A stretch of DNA of 64,000 nucleotides from Bacillota bacterium (GTDB taxonomy: Bacteria > Bacillota > Clostridia > Peptostreptococcales > Anaerovoracaceae). This document shows positions 17,696-26,790 of this stretch, one piece after another; within the stretch, counting starts at the first letter, position 1, and every line of letters starts with the position of its first letter. A program made the position numbers and the translations under genes. The notes under the pieces were generated by a model. That model searched no databases. It saw only the letters and a list, made by a program, of their open reading frames with translations, and was not told the DNA's origin. Location of the stretch: NCBI GenBank assembly GCA_017438285.1, contig JAFRVY010000065.1, positions 1-64,000 of the forward strand, read 5' to 3'.

Positions 17696-18655
17696 TTGGC
17701 TAACAAATTGTATGCAGCTATCGACAACAGAAAAGTCGCAATCATCGGATCCGGATTTGTAGGGGCATCGATCGCATATGCACTTACGATCAGAGACCTG
17801 GCCAGCGAGATCGTACTCGTGGACACCGAAAAGCAGAAGGCGGCCGGAGAAGCGCTGGACATTCAGCACGGGATCCCATACATGGGAACTTCATCCGTAC
17901 GCGCAGGCGATTATTCGGATTGCAAGAACTGCGACCTGATCATCGTTACCGCAGGCAGAAACAGACGCGTCGGTGAAGACAGGCTGGACATGATTGCCGA
18001 CAATATCGGAACCATCAAAGATGTGGTCGATGAAATCAGTCCGTATTACACACATGGGGTCATCCTCATGGTGTCGAACCCGGTGGACATCCTGACCTAT
18101 AAGTGCGCCGAGTGGATGGGCCTTCCAAACGGCAAAGTCTTCGGTACAGGATGCATTCTCGATACATCCAGACTCGTGCGAAGCATCGCGAACTACACGA
18201 ACTTGAATATTGAGGCGATTAAGTGCAATATCGTCGGGGAACACGGAATGTCTTCGTTCCCGGTATGGAGCAGATTGTCGATCGCAGGCCTTCCAATGTG
18301 GGAGTACTGCCAGAATGTCGGGCTCGAATGGGGACCGGAGCAGAAGGATTTCCTGTTCAACCAGGTCAGAGACATGGGTGCGGAGATCATTAAGGACAAA
18401 GGCAAGACCCACTACGGCATTGCCACCTGCGTATGCTCTCTTGCCGATGCCGTTCTCAACCAGAGACTGACCATCGCTCCTGTCACATCACCGCTGGAAG
18501 GCGAATACGGTATTGAAGGAGTTGCGCTGAGCCTGCCTTCCATCGTTGGCGTCAACGGCGTGGAGCACAGACTCGAAGAAAAATGGCTCAAGGAAGAAAG
18601 ACTGAAACTGAAGAACAGTGCGGATATCCTCAAGGAGACCCTCGGGAGGATTTAG
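17696..18655 (+). CDS. L-lactate/malate dehydrogenase family protein
   Basis: NAD-dependent 2-hydroxyacid dehydrogenase, 319 residues, with IIGSGFVGASIA at the NAD site, SNPVDILTY, ILDTSR and the catalytic histidine in GEHG (H183). Overall it resembles L-lactate dehydrogenase, but the specificity position (Gln102 in lactate dehydrogenases, in AGANQK) aligns with R90 in AGRNRR, the residue typical of malate dehydrogenases. GEHGD is GEHGM, and the Arg173/His188 pair of fructose-bisphosphate-activated lactate dehydrogenases aligns with V161 and a lysine. Substrate is therefore uncertain. The start is TTG with an AAGGAGGA site; the gene begins 4 bases after the LCP stop. Confidence 0.88.
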   Translation: MANKLYAAIDNRKVAIIGSGFVGASIAYALTIRDLASEIVLVDTEKQKAAGEALDIQHGIPYMGTSSVRAGDYSDCKNCDLIIVTAGRNRRVGEDRLDMIADNIGTIKDVVDEISPYYTHGVILMVSNPVDILTYKCAEWMGLPNGKVFGTGCILDTSRLVRSIANYTNLNIEAIKCNIVGEHGMSSFPVWSRLSIAGLPMWEYCQNVGLEWGPEQKDFLFNQVRDMGAEIIKDKGKTHYGIATCVCSLADAVLNQRLTIAPVTSPLEGEYGIEGVALSLPSIVGVNGVEHRLEEKWLKEERLKLKNSADILKETLGRI

Positions 18656-18658
18656 AAT

Positions 18659-19984
18659 ATGGGACTGATACAAAAAGAACTAAAAAACGTCATGACACTG
18701 TACTATCTGGCGAAGCTGGATAAAAAAGTGCCGACTGACTGCAAAAAAGCAAAAGCAAAGCAGGACAGACGTGTCCATAAAGTCATGAAGACGGCATATA
18801 AGATTCCGTTTTACAGAGAGAGATTTGAATCCAGAGGCCTGACGCCGAATGATTTTCACTCAGCAGAAGATCTGGTCAAGTTCCCGGTCATGACAAGAAA
18901 TGATATGCGTCTGTGGATGCAGGATATCATCGAAAAGAACCCGGGCATCGAGGAACGCACCGAGGTGTTCAGAACCAGCGGATCCACGGGAATCCCATTG
19001 AAGTTCATGATTTCTCACAGAGAGGCCGCCTGCGTGAATGCCAACTGGATCAGAGTTACGATGTTTGCCGGATATAAGCCGTTCACAGAGAAGATGATGT
19101 CCTTCCTGACGACCCATTCCCATGTGGATCCAAAGAAGGGCGATTCCTGGATTCAGAAACTGGGTATTCTGCGCAGAAAAATTGTTCCGGAACATCTCTA
19201 TCAGGGTGAGAAGATGAAAGACCTCATCGAGCTGGTGAACGATTATAAGCCGGACATGCTCTGCTTCCGCAAGAACGTTCTCGTAAGAATGGCGGTCTTT
19301 GCCAGAACGCACGGTATGGAAATCTATAAGCCGAGAATCTATACGCCTGTCAGCGAGATGGTCGATGAGATGACGCGAAAGCTCTTCATGGAGACCTATG
19401 GCCCGGGCATGATGGATGCATACGGCACGAATGAGACAGGAAGCTGCGCCGTGAGACTTCCGGGCAAGGAAGATTTCTATGTGTACAGCGACACCCATGT
19501 GCTGAATATACACGATGAGAACGATGAACTCGCGGACGAAGGCAGAATCATTGCGACGACGCTGTTCAAGCACGACTTCCCGGTCATCAACTATGAGGTC
19601 GGAGACATGGCAACAGGCGAGGTCAGGGACGGACTCCAGTACATCAAGACTATCAAAGGAAGAACCAACGACCTGGTCAAGCACGCTGATGGAAGCGAAT
19701 CCTCGGCAGCAGAACTGTATAAGATTTTCCATGGCAGCGAAGGCGTTGCACAGTTCAGATATGTTCAGGATGCCATCGATGAGATCAGCATTCTGCTGGT
19801 CAAGGATCCGATGAACAAGACCGTGACCAAGGAAGATATAGAGAACTACGTATCCGAAAAGATCGAAAAGCTTTACGGATATCCGGAATTCAAACTGAAT
19901 TTCAAATGGATGGATATGATTCCGCCTGACGCCAATGGCAAAATGCGCTGTTTCATATGCAATATACCAAAGGAAGAGGACTAA
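18659..19984 (+). CDS. PaaK/CapK-like adenylate-forming enzyme
   Basis: Member of the phenylacetate-CoA ligase-like branch of adenylating enzymes, 441 residues. Visible are the phosphate-binding loop FRTSGSTG near residue 104, YGTNETG, YEVGDMA, the hinge motif KGRTNDLVKHADG and a C-terminal lysine in DANGKMRC. Such proteins often occur in surface-polysaccharide clusters, where the true acid substrate is usually unknown. It starts 3 bases after the dehydrogenase and precedes the dTDP-4-amino sugar aminotransferase, so activation of an acid for attachment to that amino sugar is a reasonable but unproven idea. Confidence 0.85.
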   Translation: MGLIQKELKNVMTLYYLAKLDKKVPTDCKKAKAKQDRRVHKVMKTAYKIPFYRERFESRGLTPNDFHSAEDLVKFPVMTRNDMRLWMQDIIEKNPGIEERTEVFRTSGSTGIPLKFMISHREAACVNANWIRVTMFAGYKPFTEKMMSFLTTHSHVDPKKGDSWIQKLGILRRKIVPEHLYQGEKMKDLIELVNDYKPDMLCFRKNVLVRMAVFARTHGMEIYKPRIYTPVSEMVDEMTRKLFMETYGPGMMDAYGTNETGSCAVRLPGKEDFYVYSDTHVLNIHDENDELADEGRIIATTLFKHDFPVINYEVGDMATGEVRDGLQYIKTIKGRTNDLVKHADGSESSAAELYKIFHGSEGVAQFRYVQDAIDEISILLVKDPMNKTVTKEDIENYVSEKIEKLYGYPEFKLNFKWMDMIPPDANGKMRCFICNIPKEED

Positions 19985-19985
19985 G

Positions 19986-21116
19986 ATGATTGTTTTTAAC
20001 GTACCGCCGTATGCGGGAAAAGAACTGGACTATATGCAGGAAGCCATCGCGGGACGCAAGATCTGCGGTGACGGACCTTTTACGAAAAAGTGCAACCAAT
20101 GGATCGAAGAGAAAACCGGCACAACAAAGGCTCTTCTGACCACGTCCTGCACGCAGGCATTGGAACTGGCGGCCATACTGACAGACATCCAGCCGGGTGA
20201 TGAGGTCATCCTTCCGTCATTCACTTTCGTATCGACAGCGAATGCCTTTGTGCTTCGCGGCGCAAAACTCGTATTTGTTGATATACGGCCGGATACGAAG
20301 AATATCGATGAGACGCTGATCGAAGATGCGATCACAGATAAGACAAAGGCTATCGTTCCCGTCCACTATGCAGGTGTTGGGTGCGAGATGGATACGATCC
20401 TCGATATCGCGAGAAGACACGACTTGATCGTTGTGGAAGATGCCGCCCAGGGCGTCATGTCCACCTATAAGGGCAGGGCTCTCGGCAGTATGGGCGACTA
20501 TGGCTGTTTCAGCTTCCATGAAACGAAGAACTACAGCATGGGAGAAGGCGGAGCCATACTGATCAAGGACAGCGAGAAAGCCGAGGAGGCCGAAGTCATC
20601 AGAGAAAAGGGAACCGACAGGAGCAGATTCCTCCGCGGTCAGGTGGACAAATACTCGTGGGTCACCATGGGATCGTCCTACCTTCCAAGTGATATGAACG
20701 CGGCATATCTCTATGCCCAGCTCGAAAGGGCTGACGAGATCAACTGTGACAGACTTGCCAGCTGGAACAGGTACTACAAAGGCCTGAAGCCGCTGGAAGA
20801 AAAGGGTCTGCTGCAGCTGCCGGTCATTCCGCAGGAATGTGAGCACAACGCCCACATGTTCTATATTGTGACGAAAGACCTTGAGGAGAGAACGAAACTC
20901 ATCAGCTATCTCAAGGAAAATGAAATCAACGCAGTGTTCCACTATGTGCCGTTGCATTCCGCAAAGGCAGGCCTGAAATACGGAAGATTCCACGGAGAAG
21001 ATAAATACACGACAAAGGTCGCAGAGTCTCTCCTGCGTCTGCCAATGTATTATGGGCTGAAAGAAGAAGAGGTGGACTATATCTGCCAGAAAATAAATGA
21101 ATTCTATGGAGTATGA
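19986..21116 (+). CDS. rffA: dTDP-4-amino-4,6-dideoxygalactose transaminase
   Basis: PLP-dependent DegT/DnrJ/EryC1 aminotransferase that converts dTDP-4-keto-6-deoxyglucose to dTDP-4-amino-4,6-dideoxygalactose (dTDP-Fuc4N) in enterobacteria. The 376-residue protein follows E. coli WecE/RffA motif for motif: [14 protein letters not shown] at the start, [59 protein letters not shown] and the PLP lysine K181 in FHETKNY. The ATG at 19986 is used because RffA homologues start with this sequence and GGAAGAGGA lies upstream; an in-frame earlier start at 19935 would overlap the previous gene. Substrate supply would come from rfbA (next) and rfbB (40954). Confidence 0.93.
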   Translation: MIVFNVPPYAGKELDYMQEAIAGRKICGDGPFTKKCNQWIEEKTGTTKALLTTSCTQALELAAILTDIQPGDEVILPSFTFVSTANAFVLRGAKLVFVDIRPDTKNIDETLIEDAITDKTKAIVPVHYAGVGCEMDTILDIARRHDLIVVEDAAQGVMSTYKGRALGSMGDYGCFSFHETKNYSMGEGGAILIKDSEKAEEAEVIREKGTDRSRFLRGQVDKYSWVTMGSSYLPSDMNAAYLYAQLERADEINCDRLASWNRYYKGLKPLEEKGLLQLPVIPQECEHNAHMFYIVTKDLEERTKLISYLKENEINAVFHYVPLHSAKAGLKYGRFHGEDKYTTKVAESLLRLPMYYGLKEEEVDYICQKINEFYGV

Positions 21117-21135
21117 TCAAAGTAGGAGGCCAGTA

Positions 21136-21999
21136 ATGAAAGGAATAATTCTCGCAGGAGGCAAGGGAACACGTTTATATCCGATGACAAAGGCAATATC
21201 CAAGCAGCTGTTGCCGATCTATGACAAGCCGCTGATTTATTATCCGCTGTCCGTGCTTTTGCTTGCAGGAATCAGAGACATCCTGATCATCTCGACGCCG
21301 GACGACATCGGAGACTATGAGGATCTTCTCGGCGACGGCAAAAATCTGGGAATCAGCCTGCAGTACAAGATCCAGGATAAACCGAGAGGACTCGCAGATG
21401 CATTTATTCTCGGTGAAGAATTCATAGGCGATGACAAAGTATGCCTCGTTTTAGGAGACAATGTCTTTTACGGTCCGGACCTTACGAAGACCCTTGAAAA
21501 TGCAATGAAGCAGGAAAAGGGCGCAACGGTATTCGGTTATCCTGTCAAGGATGCGACGGCATTCGGCGTCGTTGAGTTTGACGAGGACGACAACGTTCTT
21601 TCCATTGAGGAAAAACCGGCGCATCCGAAGTCAAATTACGCCGTACCGGGTTTGTATTTCTACGATAATGACGTTATTGAGATCGCAAAGAATGTCAAGC
21701 CGTCAGCGAGAGGGGAACTGGAGATCACTTCAGTCAATAACGAATACCTGAGACGCGGAACCCTGAAAGTTGCCAGGATGAAGCGTGGAATGGCCTGGCT
21801 CGACACAGGTAACCCTGAGGGAATGCTTAAGGCATCTGAATTTGTGGAGGCCGTCCAGGCAAGACAGGGATTTTACATCGCCTGTCTGGAAGAGATCGCA
21901 TGGCGCCGCGGATTCATCAGTGACGAACAACTGAGAGCTGTAGGCGAAGAACTGAAGATGACAGAATACGGCAAATACATTTTATCGCTGCTGGACTAA
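21136..21999 (+). CDS. rfbA: glucose-1-phosphate thymidylyltransferase
   Basis: Makes dTDP-glucose from glucose-1-phosphate and dTTP, the first step of dTDP-deoxysugar synthesis. The 287-residue protein begins [16 protein letters not shown], continues with [15 protein letters not shown], and has LGDNVFYG and the [12 protein letters not shown] region, all characteristic of RfbA/RmlA. The start at 21136 has AGGAGG at 21124-21129; an upstream ATG at 21097 is inside the previous gene. No rmlC or rmlD occurs in the window, so the product is likely channelled to an amino sugar through rffA rather than to rhamnose. Confidence 0.95.
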   Translation: MKGIILAGGKGTRLYPMTKAISKQLLPIYDKPLIYYPLSVLLLAGIRDILIISTPDDIGDYEDLLGDGKNLGISLQYKIQDKPRGLADAFILGEEFIGDDKVCLVLGDNVFYGPDLTKTLENAMKQEKGATVFGYPVKDATAFGVVEFDEDDNVLSIEEKPAHPKSNYAVPGLYFYDNDVIEIAKNVKPSARGELEITSVNNEYLRRGTLKVARMKRGMAWLDTGNPEGMLKASEFVEAVQARQGFYIACLEEIAWRRGFISDEQLRAVGEELKMTEYGKYILSLLD

Positions 22000-22014
22000 A
22001 AGAGACCTGTAAGA

Positions 22015-23229
22015 ATGGATAGATTTAGACGAGAATACAACATAACGCTCAAAAAAACAGACCTGATCTATACAGCCATTCTGGTTTGCCTGTTTGCGCT
22101 GTTTACAGAGTTTTTTTACAGACAGTGCGTCAGATACAACGACCTGTACATATCCGATACCATCGTATATGCGCAGCACATAGGGGATGTCAACAACAGC
22201 AGGATGGTGGGCTGGCTGTTCGCCAAACTTCATGCCATCAACGGAGAGTATTATGAGATCGCGCTGTTTATGAGTCTGGTAGTGGTCGCAACGATCGTCG
22301 CCTGTTATTTTCTCATAGACTATCTCCTCCGTAGGGAAGGGGTGGACCTGCAGAGATGGAAGGTGCAGATGATGTCTTTCATCGCGCTCTTCAGCAGTGC
22401 CATCTATTTACCTGGCATTTATGAGCACTTTTATTCAGGAACATGGTCTAAGTATTCCTGGCAGAGTCCGACACAGCAGAGTATGATCCTCTTCGCAGTG
22501 ATCAGTTTGCTTTTGCTTTTGAAATTATACGATCATTATCTGGATAAGATCACGGTCGGTCAGTGGCTGGGACTGACGGTCATGCTTTTGTTGACCACAT
22601 GGGCCAAACCGTCATTTCTGATGGTGCTCGCACCGACCATGATAATCGTCTTTATCGCGGATCTGATCAGAAGAAACGAGTATCCATTCCTGCAAAGGCT
22701 TAAGAATATTTTCATCCTCGGCTGTTCGTTCATACCTGCAGGACTGTTCATGCTGCTGCTGAACAGTCAGGAGTTTGCAGGCGATGAAAACGAAGCAGGC
22801 GTGGCCATAAATCTCGGATACTTTTTGGAGAAGATAGACCATCCGGCCCTGATGATATTCCTCAGTCTGGCATTTACGATCGTTGTATTCGCCTTCAATC
22901 TTAAAAAATTCAAGGAAAGAACATATCAGATCTTCGGCGGGATGCTTCTCTTCGGCGTCGCACAGTATACGATACTGGTGGAGACGGGAAGCAGGATCAA
23001 TCACGGCAACTTCAGCTGGGGACGTGAGGTCGGCGAGTTCATGATATTCATGGCGGCGCTTGCTTTGGCGGTTGCCAACTTCAAAAATGAGGACGGGACT
23101 TTCCTGCGGGGGAAGCCTGCGCTTAGATATATCTATCTGGCTGTCATAGCGCTCCTGCTTGCAGGGCAGGTAATATCCCAGCTTGTTTATGTTTATTTGC
23201 TTTTGAAAGGTAATTTATACAGAATGTAG
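22015..23229 (+). CDS. polytopic membrane protein, possible polymerase or GT-C transferase
   Basis: A 404-residue hydrophobic protein with about 9-10 predicted membrane helices, the first at residues 18-36. An acidic loop after helix 1 (NDLYISDT, around residues 42-49) resembles the catalytic-loop position in lipid-linked-sugar GT-C transferases, but no family was recognised with certainty. It lies between rfbA and a Wzx-type flippase, the usual place for a Wzy polymerase or a polyprenyl-phosphate-dependent glycosyltransferase. The ATG is preceded by AAGAGACCTGTAAGA, a weak ribosome site. Confidence 0.6.
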   Translation: MDRFRREYNITLKKTDLIYTAILVCLFALFTEFFYRQCVRYNDLYISDTIVYAQHIGDVNNSRMVGWLFAKLHAINGEYYEIALFMSLVVVATIVACYFLIDYLLRREGVDLQRWKVQMMSFIALFSSAIYLPGIYEHFYSGTWSKYSWQSPTQQSMILFAVISLLLLLKLYDHYLDKITVGQWLGLTVMLLLTTWAKPSFLMVLAPTMIIVFIADLIRRNEYPFLQRLKNIFILGCSFIPAGLFMLLLNSQEFAGDENEAGVAINLGYFLEKIDHPALMIFLSLAFTIVVFAFNLKKFKERTYQIFGGMLLFGVAQYTILVETGSRINHGNFSWGREVGEFMIFMAALALAVANFKNEDGTFLRGKPALRYIYLAVIALLLAGQVISQLVYVYLLLKGNLYRM

Positions 23230-23246
23230 ATTCTGTGAGGGTGCGT

Positions 23247-24545
23247 ATGCTTAACGGAATATGCAGCTTGCTGGAAAAAACGAATAACGTCAAGCGCAGT
23301 TCCTACACGTGGAATGCGCTGAATGCAATCATCTCCGCATTGCAGAACCCGGTGATCCTTCTCGTCATGACAAGGACCAACGGTATCTATGATGCAGGGA
23401 TTTTTTCGATTGCCTTCGCAATCGCGACATTGATGCTCTATATGGGACTCTACGGACTCAGGAGATTCCAGTCATCGGATCTGGACGAAAAGTACAGTTT
23501 CAGCGAATACCACGGCATGCGAATACTGACTTGCTCACTGATGATATTCGTCAGTCTGATCTACTGCATCTACGGCATGTGCTTTACAAGCTATTCCATG
23601 GAGAAGGCCCTCGTCATTTTCATGATCTGCATCGTAAAATGCTGTCAGGCATATTCGGATGTGTATCACGGCTGCATGCAGCAAAAGGGCAGACTGGACG
23701 TTGCGACCAAAGCATCGTCTGTAAGATATACCTTTGAACTGGCCGCATACGTTGTGCTGCTGGTTCTTACCCACAACCTGCTTCTGTCGACCTTCGCATT
23801 CATGGCGGCGTCCATCATCGGACTCCTGCTCACATCGGTCAACGCGGGCAGGAACTATTGCACTTACAGACCATCCTTCAACAGAGCTAAGATAAGAGGC
23901 CTTGCAATCGAAGGCTTCCCGCTTTTCGCGAGTTTGTTCCTGAATATGTATATCAGCAACGCTCCAAAGTATGCCATCGACTCCTATTTGACCGACGATA
24001 TTCAGGCAATCTATAACATGATCTTCATGCCGGCCTTTGCCGTCATGCTGATCGCCAACTTCATTTTCAATCCGATCCTGACGACTTACGCTGAACTCTG
24101 GCTGGCAGAGAGGCGGGAACAGATAGGCAAACTCAAGCATGAGATCAAGAAGCAGTCTCTGGTTATCGCAGGACTGACCGTATTGGGACTTGCCATTGCA
24201 GCCACCATCGGTATCCCGGTGCTGGCCTTCATATTCGGTACGGATCTGAGCGAGCTGAAGATAGAACTGTGCGTCGTTATGATTGGCGGCGGCGCACTGG
24301 CCTACGCCACCTATTTCAGTACTGTTATCACGATCATCAGAATGCAAAAGACCCTGATCGTCTGCTACGGCGCTGTTGCGATCGCAGCAAAACTCCTGTC
24401 AAAGTTCTTCGTTCTGAACTACGGCATTATGGGTGCGGCAAGCATGTACGCGTTCCTGATGATCATTCTGGCCATTATGTTGTTTGTCATCACGTGGTAC
24501 GGCATAAGAAAAGAAAGCATCCGGTTAAAGATGCTTTCTCAGTGA
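23247..24545 (+). CDS. Wzx-type polysaccharide flippase (MOP superfamily)
   Basis: A protein of about 432 residues with roughly 12 membrane helices arranged as in polysaccharide-specific MOP flippases, which move undecaprenyl-linked repeat units across the membrane. The N-terminal half opens WNALNAIISALQNPVILLVMTR, typical of this family. Possible starts are GTG 23235, GTG 23241 and ATG 23247; the ATG is chosen because GAGG at 23237-23240 is well placed for it. The final codons also encode the stem-loop that can terminate the opposing minus-strand operon. It converges with the ATP-grasp gene, stops only 4 bases apart. Confidence 0.85.
   Translation: MLNGICSLLEKTNNVKRSSYTWNALNAIISALQNPVILLVMTRTNGIYDAGIFSIAFAIATLMLYMGLYGLRRFQSSDLDEKYSFSEYHGMRILTCSLMIFVSLIYCIYGMCFTSYSMEKALVIFMICIVKCCQAYSDVYHGCMQQKGRLDVATKASSVRYTFELAAYVVLLVLTHNLLLSTFAFMAASIIGLLLTSVNAGRNYCTYRPSFNRAKIRGLAIEGFPLFASLFLNMYISNAPKYAIDSYLTDDIQAIYNMIFMPAFAVMLIANFIFNPILTTYAELWLAERREQIGKLKHEIKKQSLVIAGLTVLGLAIAATIGIPVLAFIFGTDLSELKIELCVVMIGGGALAYATYFSTVITIIRMQKTLIVCYGAVAIAAKLLSKFFVLNYGIMGAASMYAFLMIILAIMLFVITWYGIRKESIRLKMLSQ
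24512..24539 (-). terminator. terminator for minus-strand operon inside flippase 3' end
   Basis: AGAAAGCATC (24512-24521) and GATGCTTTCT (24530-24539) form a perfect 10-bp stem with an 8-nt loop. On the minus strand it lies about 10 bases beyond the ATP-grasp stop and is followed by TTTTCTT. On the plus strand it is coding sequence of the flippase C-terminus. Confidence 0.7.
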
Positions 24546-24549
24546 TTTT

Positions 24550-25752
24550 CTATTTGACCTCGATCTCGATGTTGTCCAAAGCCCTGTGTAGGGTTTCGAC
24601 AGCCTCGTCGAGGGTTTTGCCCTTGGTGATCACATGACCGATACGGTGCGGTCCGATCCTGAATTTGTGGACCTCATCACCGACAGCGTGATCGAACTGC
24701 ACATCGACGATATCCGGATCATCCGGATTTTTGTTTACCTGTGAAACGATAACTCCGTCCGCCTCGCTTCGCAGAAGCATGCTGGCATTTGGAACGCCTG
24801 CGCATTTATCCGCTTCCGATCCGTCTCCGGCTCTGAAGTCAACTTCTTCACCCAGCGCAGTCCGCAGAATCTTCTCGTAATAGTCATATCCATAATAGAT
24901 CGAAACGAGCTCCGCCAGACATGTGGCGCCGCTCCTGCCGCCGATCTCCAGGACGTACGTCTTATTATCCTTCATGATGAAGTCCGCATTGATGGCGCAG
25001 TTGTCGAGTCCCATGGCTTTGATCGCCATGCGGAGCTGAGCCTTTGCATCTTCCTCGACGCCCGGATCGAGAGCGTACGGAGCGAAGTGTCCGATCGGAA
25101 CGCCTGTATCTCCCTTGAAAACGTAGTCTCCGTGGGGGAGAATGAATTGGACCTCGCCGTCTTTGACAAAGGCCTGCGCGCCGAATTCCTCGCCCTCAAT
25201 GAACTCTTCGACGATGAAGTAATTGGAGCGGGTGTTGTCCAGAACGATATTTCTTGCCGCATCGAACTCATTCCTGCTGTTGACTTTAATGATTCCTCTG
25301 CTTCCGGAAGAATCGACAGATTTGAACATGACAGGGAAGGTAAGGTCAGACAGTTTATCTGCATAATTTGTGTCGCCAAAGGAAATCTTTCTGAAACGAG
25401 CGGTCCGGACACCATATTTCTCATAGCAGTCTTTCATGAGCAGTTTATCCGTTGCGATCTCAGCCGACTTGAAACTGAGCCCCGGAAGACCGAGAGTATC
25501 GCAGACTCTGCCGATAGTAATAACAGCTACATCGGTTCCGGTGGTAATGATGCCGTCGATTTCTTCTCTTCGCGCGATGCTGAGAATCTTTCCGTAATCA
25601 GTGGTGTTCTCATAGTAAACCTTGTCGGCCAGTTCGAAGCCGGGGTATTTGCCCGGTATGCTGGCGACGATGGTATAAAGACCCATGCGCTTTGCTGTTT
25701 TGATGAGCGGCACCTGATAGATTCCGGCGCCGAGAATCAGGATCTTCTTCAT
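24550..25752 (-). CDS. ATP-grasp ligase of unknown substrate
   Basis: A 400-residue ATP-grasp protein like carbamoyl-phosphate-synthetase-type and amino-acid-ligase-type enzymes found in polysaccharide loci. Seen are an N-terminal pre-ATP-grasp fold (ILILGAGIYQVPLI), MFKSVDSSGSRGI in the lid, EEFIEGEEFGAQAF, and INADFIMK/LEIGGRSGAT as the metal-binding part. It should join a carboxylate to an amine or similar nucleophile using ATP. It is the second gene of a two-gene minus-strand operon, 12 bases after the glycosyltransferase. A tailoring role on an amino sugar is inference. Confidence 0.85.
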   Translation of the reverse strand: MKKILILGAGIYQVPLIKTAKRMGLYTIVASIPGKYPGFELADKVYYENTTDYGKILSIARREEIDGIITTGTDVAVITIGRVCDTLGLPGLSFKSAEIATDKLLMKDCYEKYGVRTARFRKISFGDTNYADKLSDLTFPVMFKSVDSSGSRGIIKVNSRNEFDAARNIVLDNTRSNYFIVEEFIEGEEFGAQAFVKDGEVQFILPHGDYVFKGDTGVPIGHFAPYALDPGVEEDAKAQLRMAIKAMGLDNCAINADFIMKDNKTYVLEIGGRSGATCLAELVSIYYGYDYYEKILRTALGEEVDFRAGDGSEADKCAGVPNASMLLRSEADGVIVSQVNKNPDDPDIVDVQFDHAVGDEVHKFRIGPHRIGHVITKGKTLDEAVETLHRALDNIEIEVK

Positions 25753-25764
25753 TTAACTGCCTTT

Positions 25765-26706
25765 CTATGATCTTTGATCGCGGCCTTTGTAGACACTTCT
25801 AACAACATACTGCGGGTTGTTCGTCATACCCAGATACATTCTTCCCAGATATTCACCGATCAGTCCGAGGAACATCAGGATCAGTCCGGAGAAGAAACAG
25901 ACGCTCACGATCATGGAATACCAGCCGATGGCCGCGGTCGGGGCGAGGAGCTTCTTCAGGATGATGGCGATTGCTCCGAGGATGCTCAGAATAGAGAAGA
26001 AAATGCCTGCATTTCGGGCCAGCCGCAGTGGAACGATGGAAAATCCCATCACGTTCGACCAAAGGCCGATGAGCTTATTGAACGTGTATCCGGAGCTTCC
26101 GTAGGCACGCTCAAAGTGTTTGACAGGAACACAGGCAATGTTTTTCGTAGTGCGCAGGAACAGGCCCTGCAGATGGGTGTACTGGCTTTTGAACTGGATG
26201 ACGTAATCACGCACGAACTTACGGATGATCCAGAAGCTTGAAGTCTTGAGTTCTTTTGGCTTGCCGATGAGAATACGGAAAGACATGTAGTTCATCCAGC
26301 TTCCGAATTTGCGGAAACCGGACTCTTTCTTCTTCTCATAGTATCCGTATACGATATCGGCGCCCTGATCAAAGGCATCAAAAAGTTTGTGCAGCTGAGA
26401 CGGATGGGTCTGCATATCGTCATCCATGGCGATGAGAACGTCTCCTTCAGCCACATTAAGACCCGCCATGACAGCGTTGTGCTGTCCGGCGTTCTTTGCC
26501 AGTTCGACTACAGTGATGAAGTTGTACTCGTCAGCGAGAGTTCTCAGTACATCGAGAGTTTCTCCGTTATCCGGCGAATAGTCGTCAACGAGAACAAATT
26601 CATATGGTTTTCGATTGAGTTTATCGAGTTCTGCCGCCGTCTCTTCCACCACCTGACGGATGGTGTGAGAGGACTGGTAGCACGGTATAATAACTGAGTA
26701 TAACAT
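25765..26706 (-). CDS. GT2 polyprenyl-phosphate glycosyltransferase, CsbB/GtrB-like
   Basis: A 313-residue GT2 enzyme of the DPM1/GtrB/CsbB type, which loads a sugar onto undecaprenyl phosphate on the inner membrane face. The catalytic domain (about 1-225) has SVIIPCYQS, LVDDYSPD, the metal-binding DDDMQTHP and GYTFNKLIGL; two membrane helices follow at about 232-255 and 265-290. In Bacillus and Listeria such enzymes work with a YfhO-type membrane transferase to glycosylate lipoteichoic acid; a YfhO homologue lies at 30881. The promoter places the transcript start on the A of the ATG, with no ribosome site. Confidence 0.92.
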   Translation of the reverse strand: MLYSVIIPCYQSSHTIRQVVEETAAELDKLNRKPYEFVLVDDYSPDNGETLDVLRTLADEYNFITVVELAKNAGQHNAVMAGLNVAEGDVLIAMDDDMQTHPSQLHKLFDAFDQGADIVYGYYEKKKESGFRKFGSWMNYMSFRILIGKPKELKTSSFWIIRKFVRDYVIQFKSQYTHLQGLFLRTTKNIACVPVKHFERAYGSSGYTFNKLIGLWSNVMGFSIVPLRLARNAGIFFSILSILGAIAIILKKLLAPTAAIGWYSMIVSVCFFSGLILMFLGLIGEYLGRMYLGMTNNPQYVVRSVYKGRDQRS

Positions 26707-26712
26707 ACTATC

Positions 26713-26741
26713 ATTTTAACTTGATTGCCCCCTTTTATCAA
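26713..26741 (-). promoter_or_regulatory. leaderless promoter of GT2/ATP-grasp operon
   Basis: Read on the minus strand: TTGATA (plus coordinates 26736-26741), a 17-nt spacer, TAAAAT (26713-26718), then 6 nt and the ATG at 26706. Normal start spacing puts the first transcribed base on the ATG itself. Confidence 0.65.
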
Positions 26742-26775
26742 CTGCAAACTTCGCATGGCAACATGCGCAGGGGTT

Positions 26776-26784
26776 TGATATAAT
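26776..26784 (+). promoter_or_regulatory. extended -10 promoter, leaderless, for 26791 gene
   Basis: TGATATAAT at 26776-26784 is an extended -10 with a perfect TATAAT, and the ATG follows after 6 nt. The -35 match is weak (TGGCAA at 26756-26761). No Shine-Dalgarno is present. Confidence 0.55.
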
Positions 26785-26790
26785 TACTGT

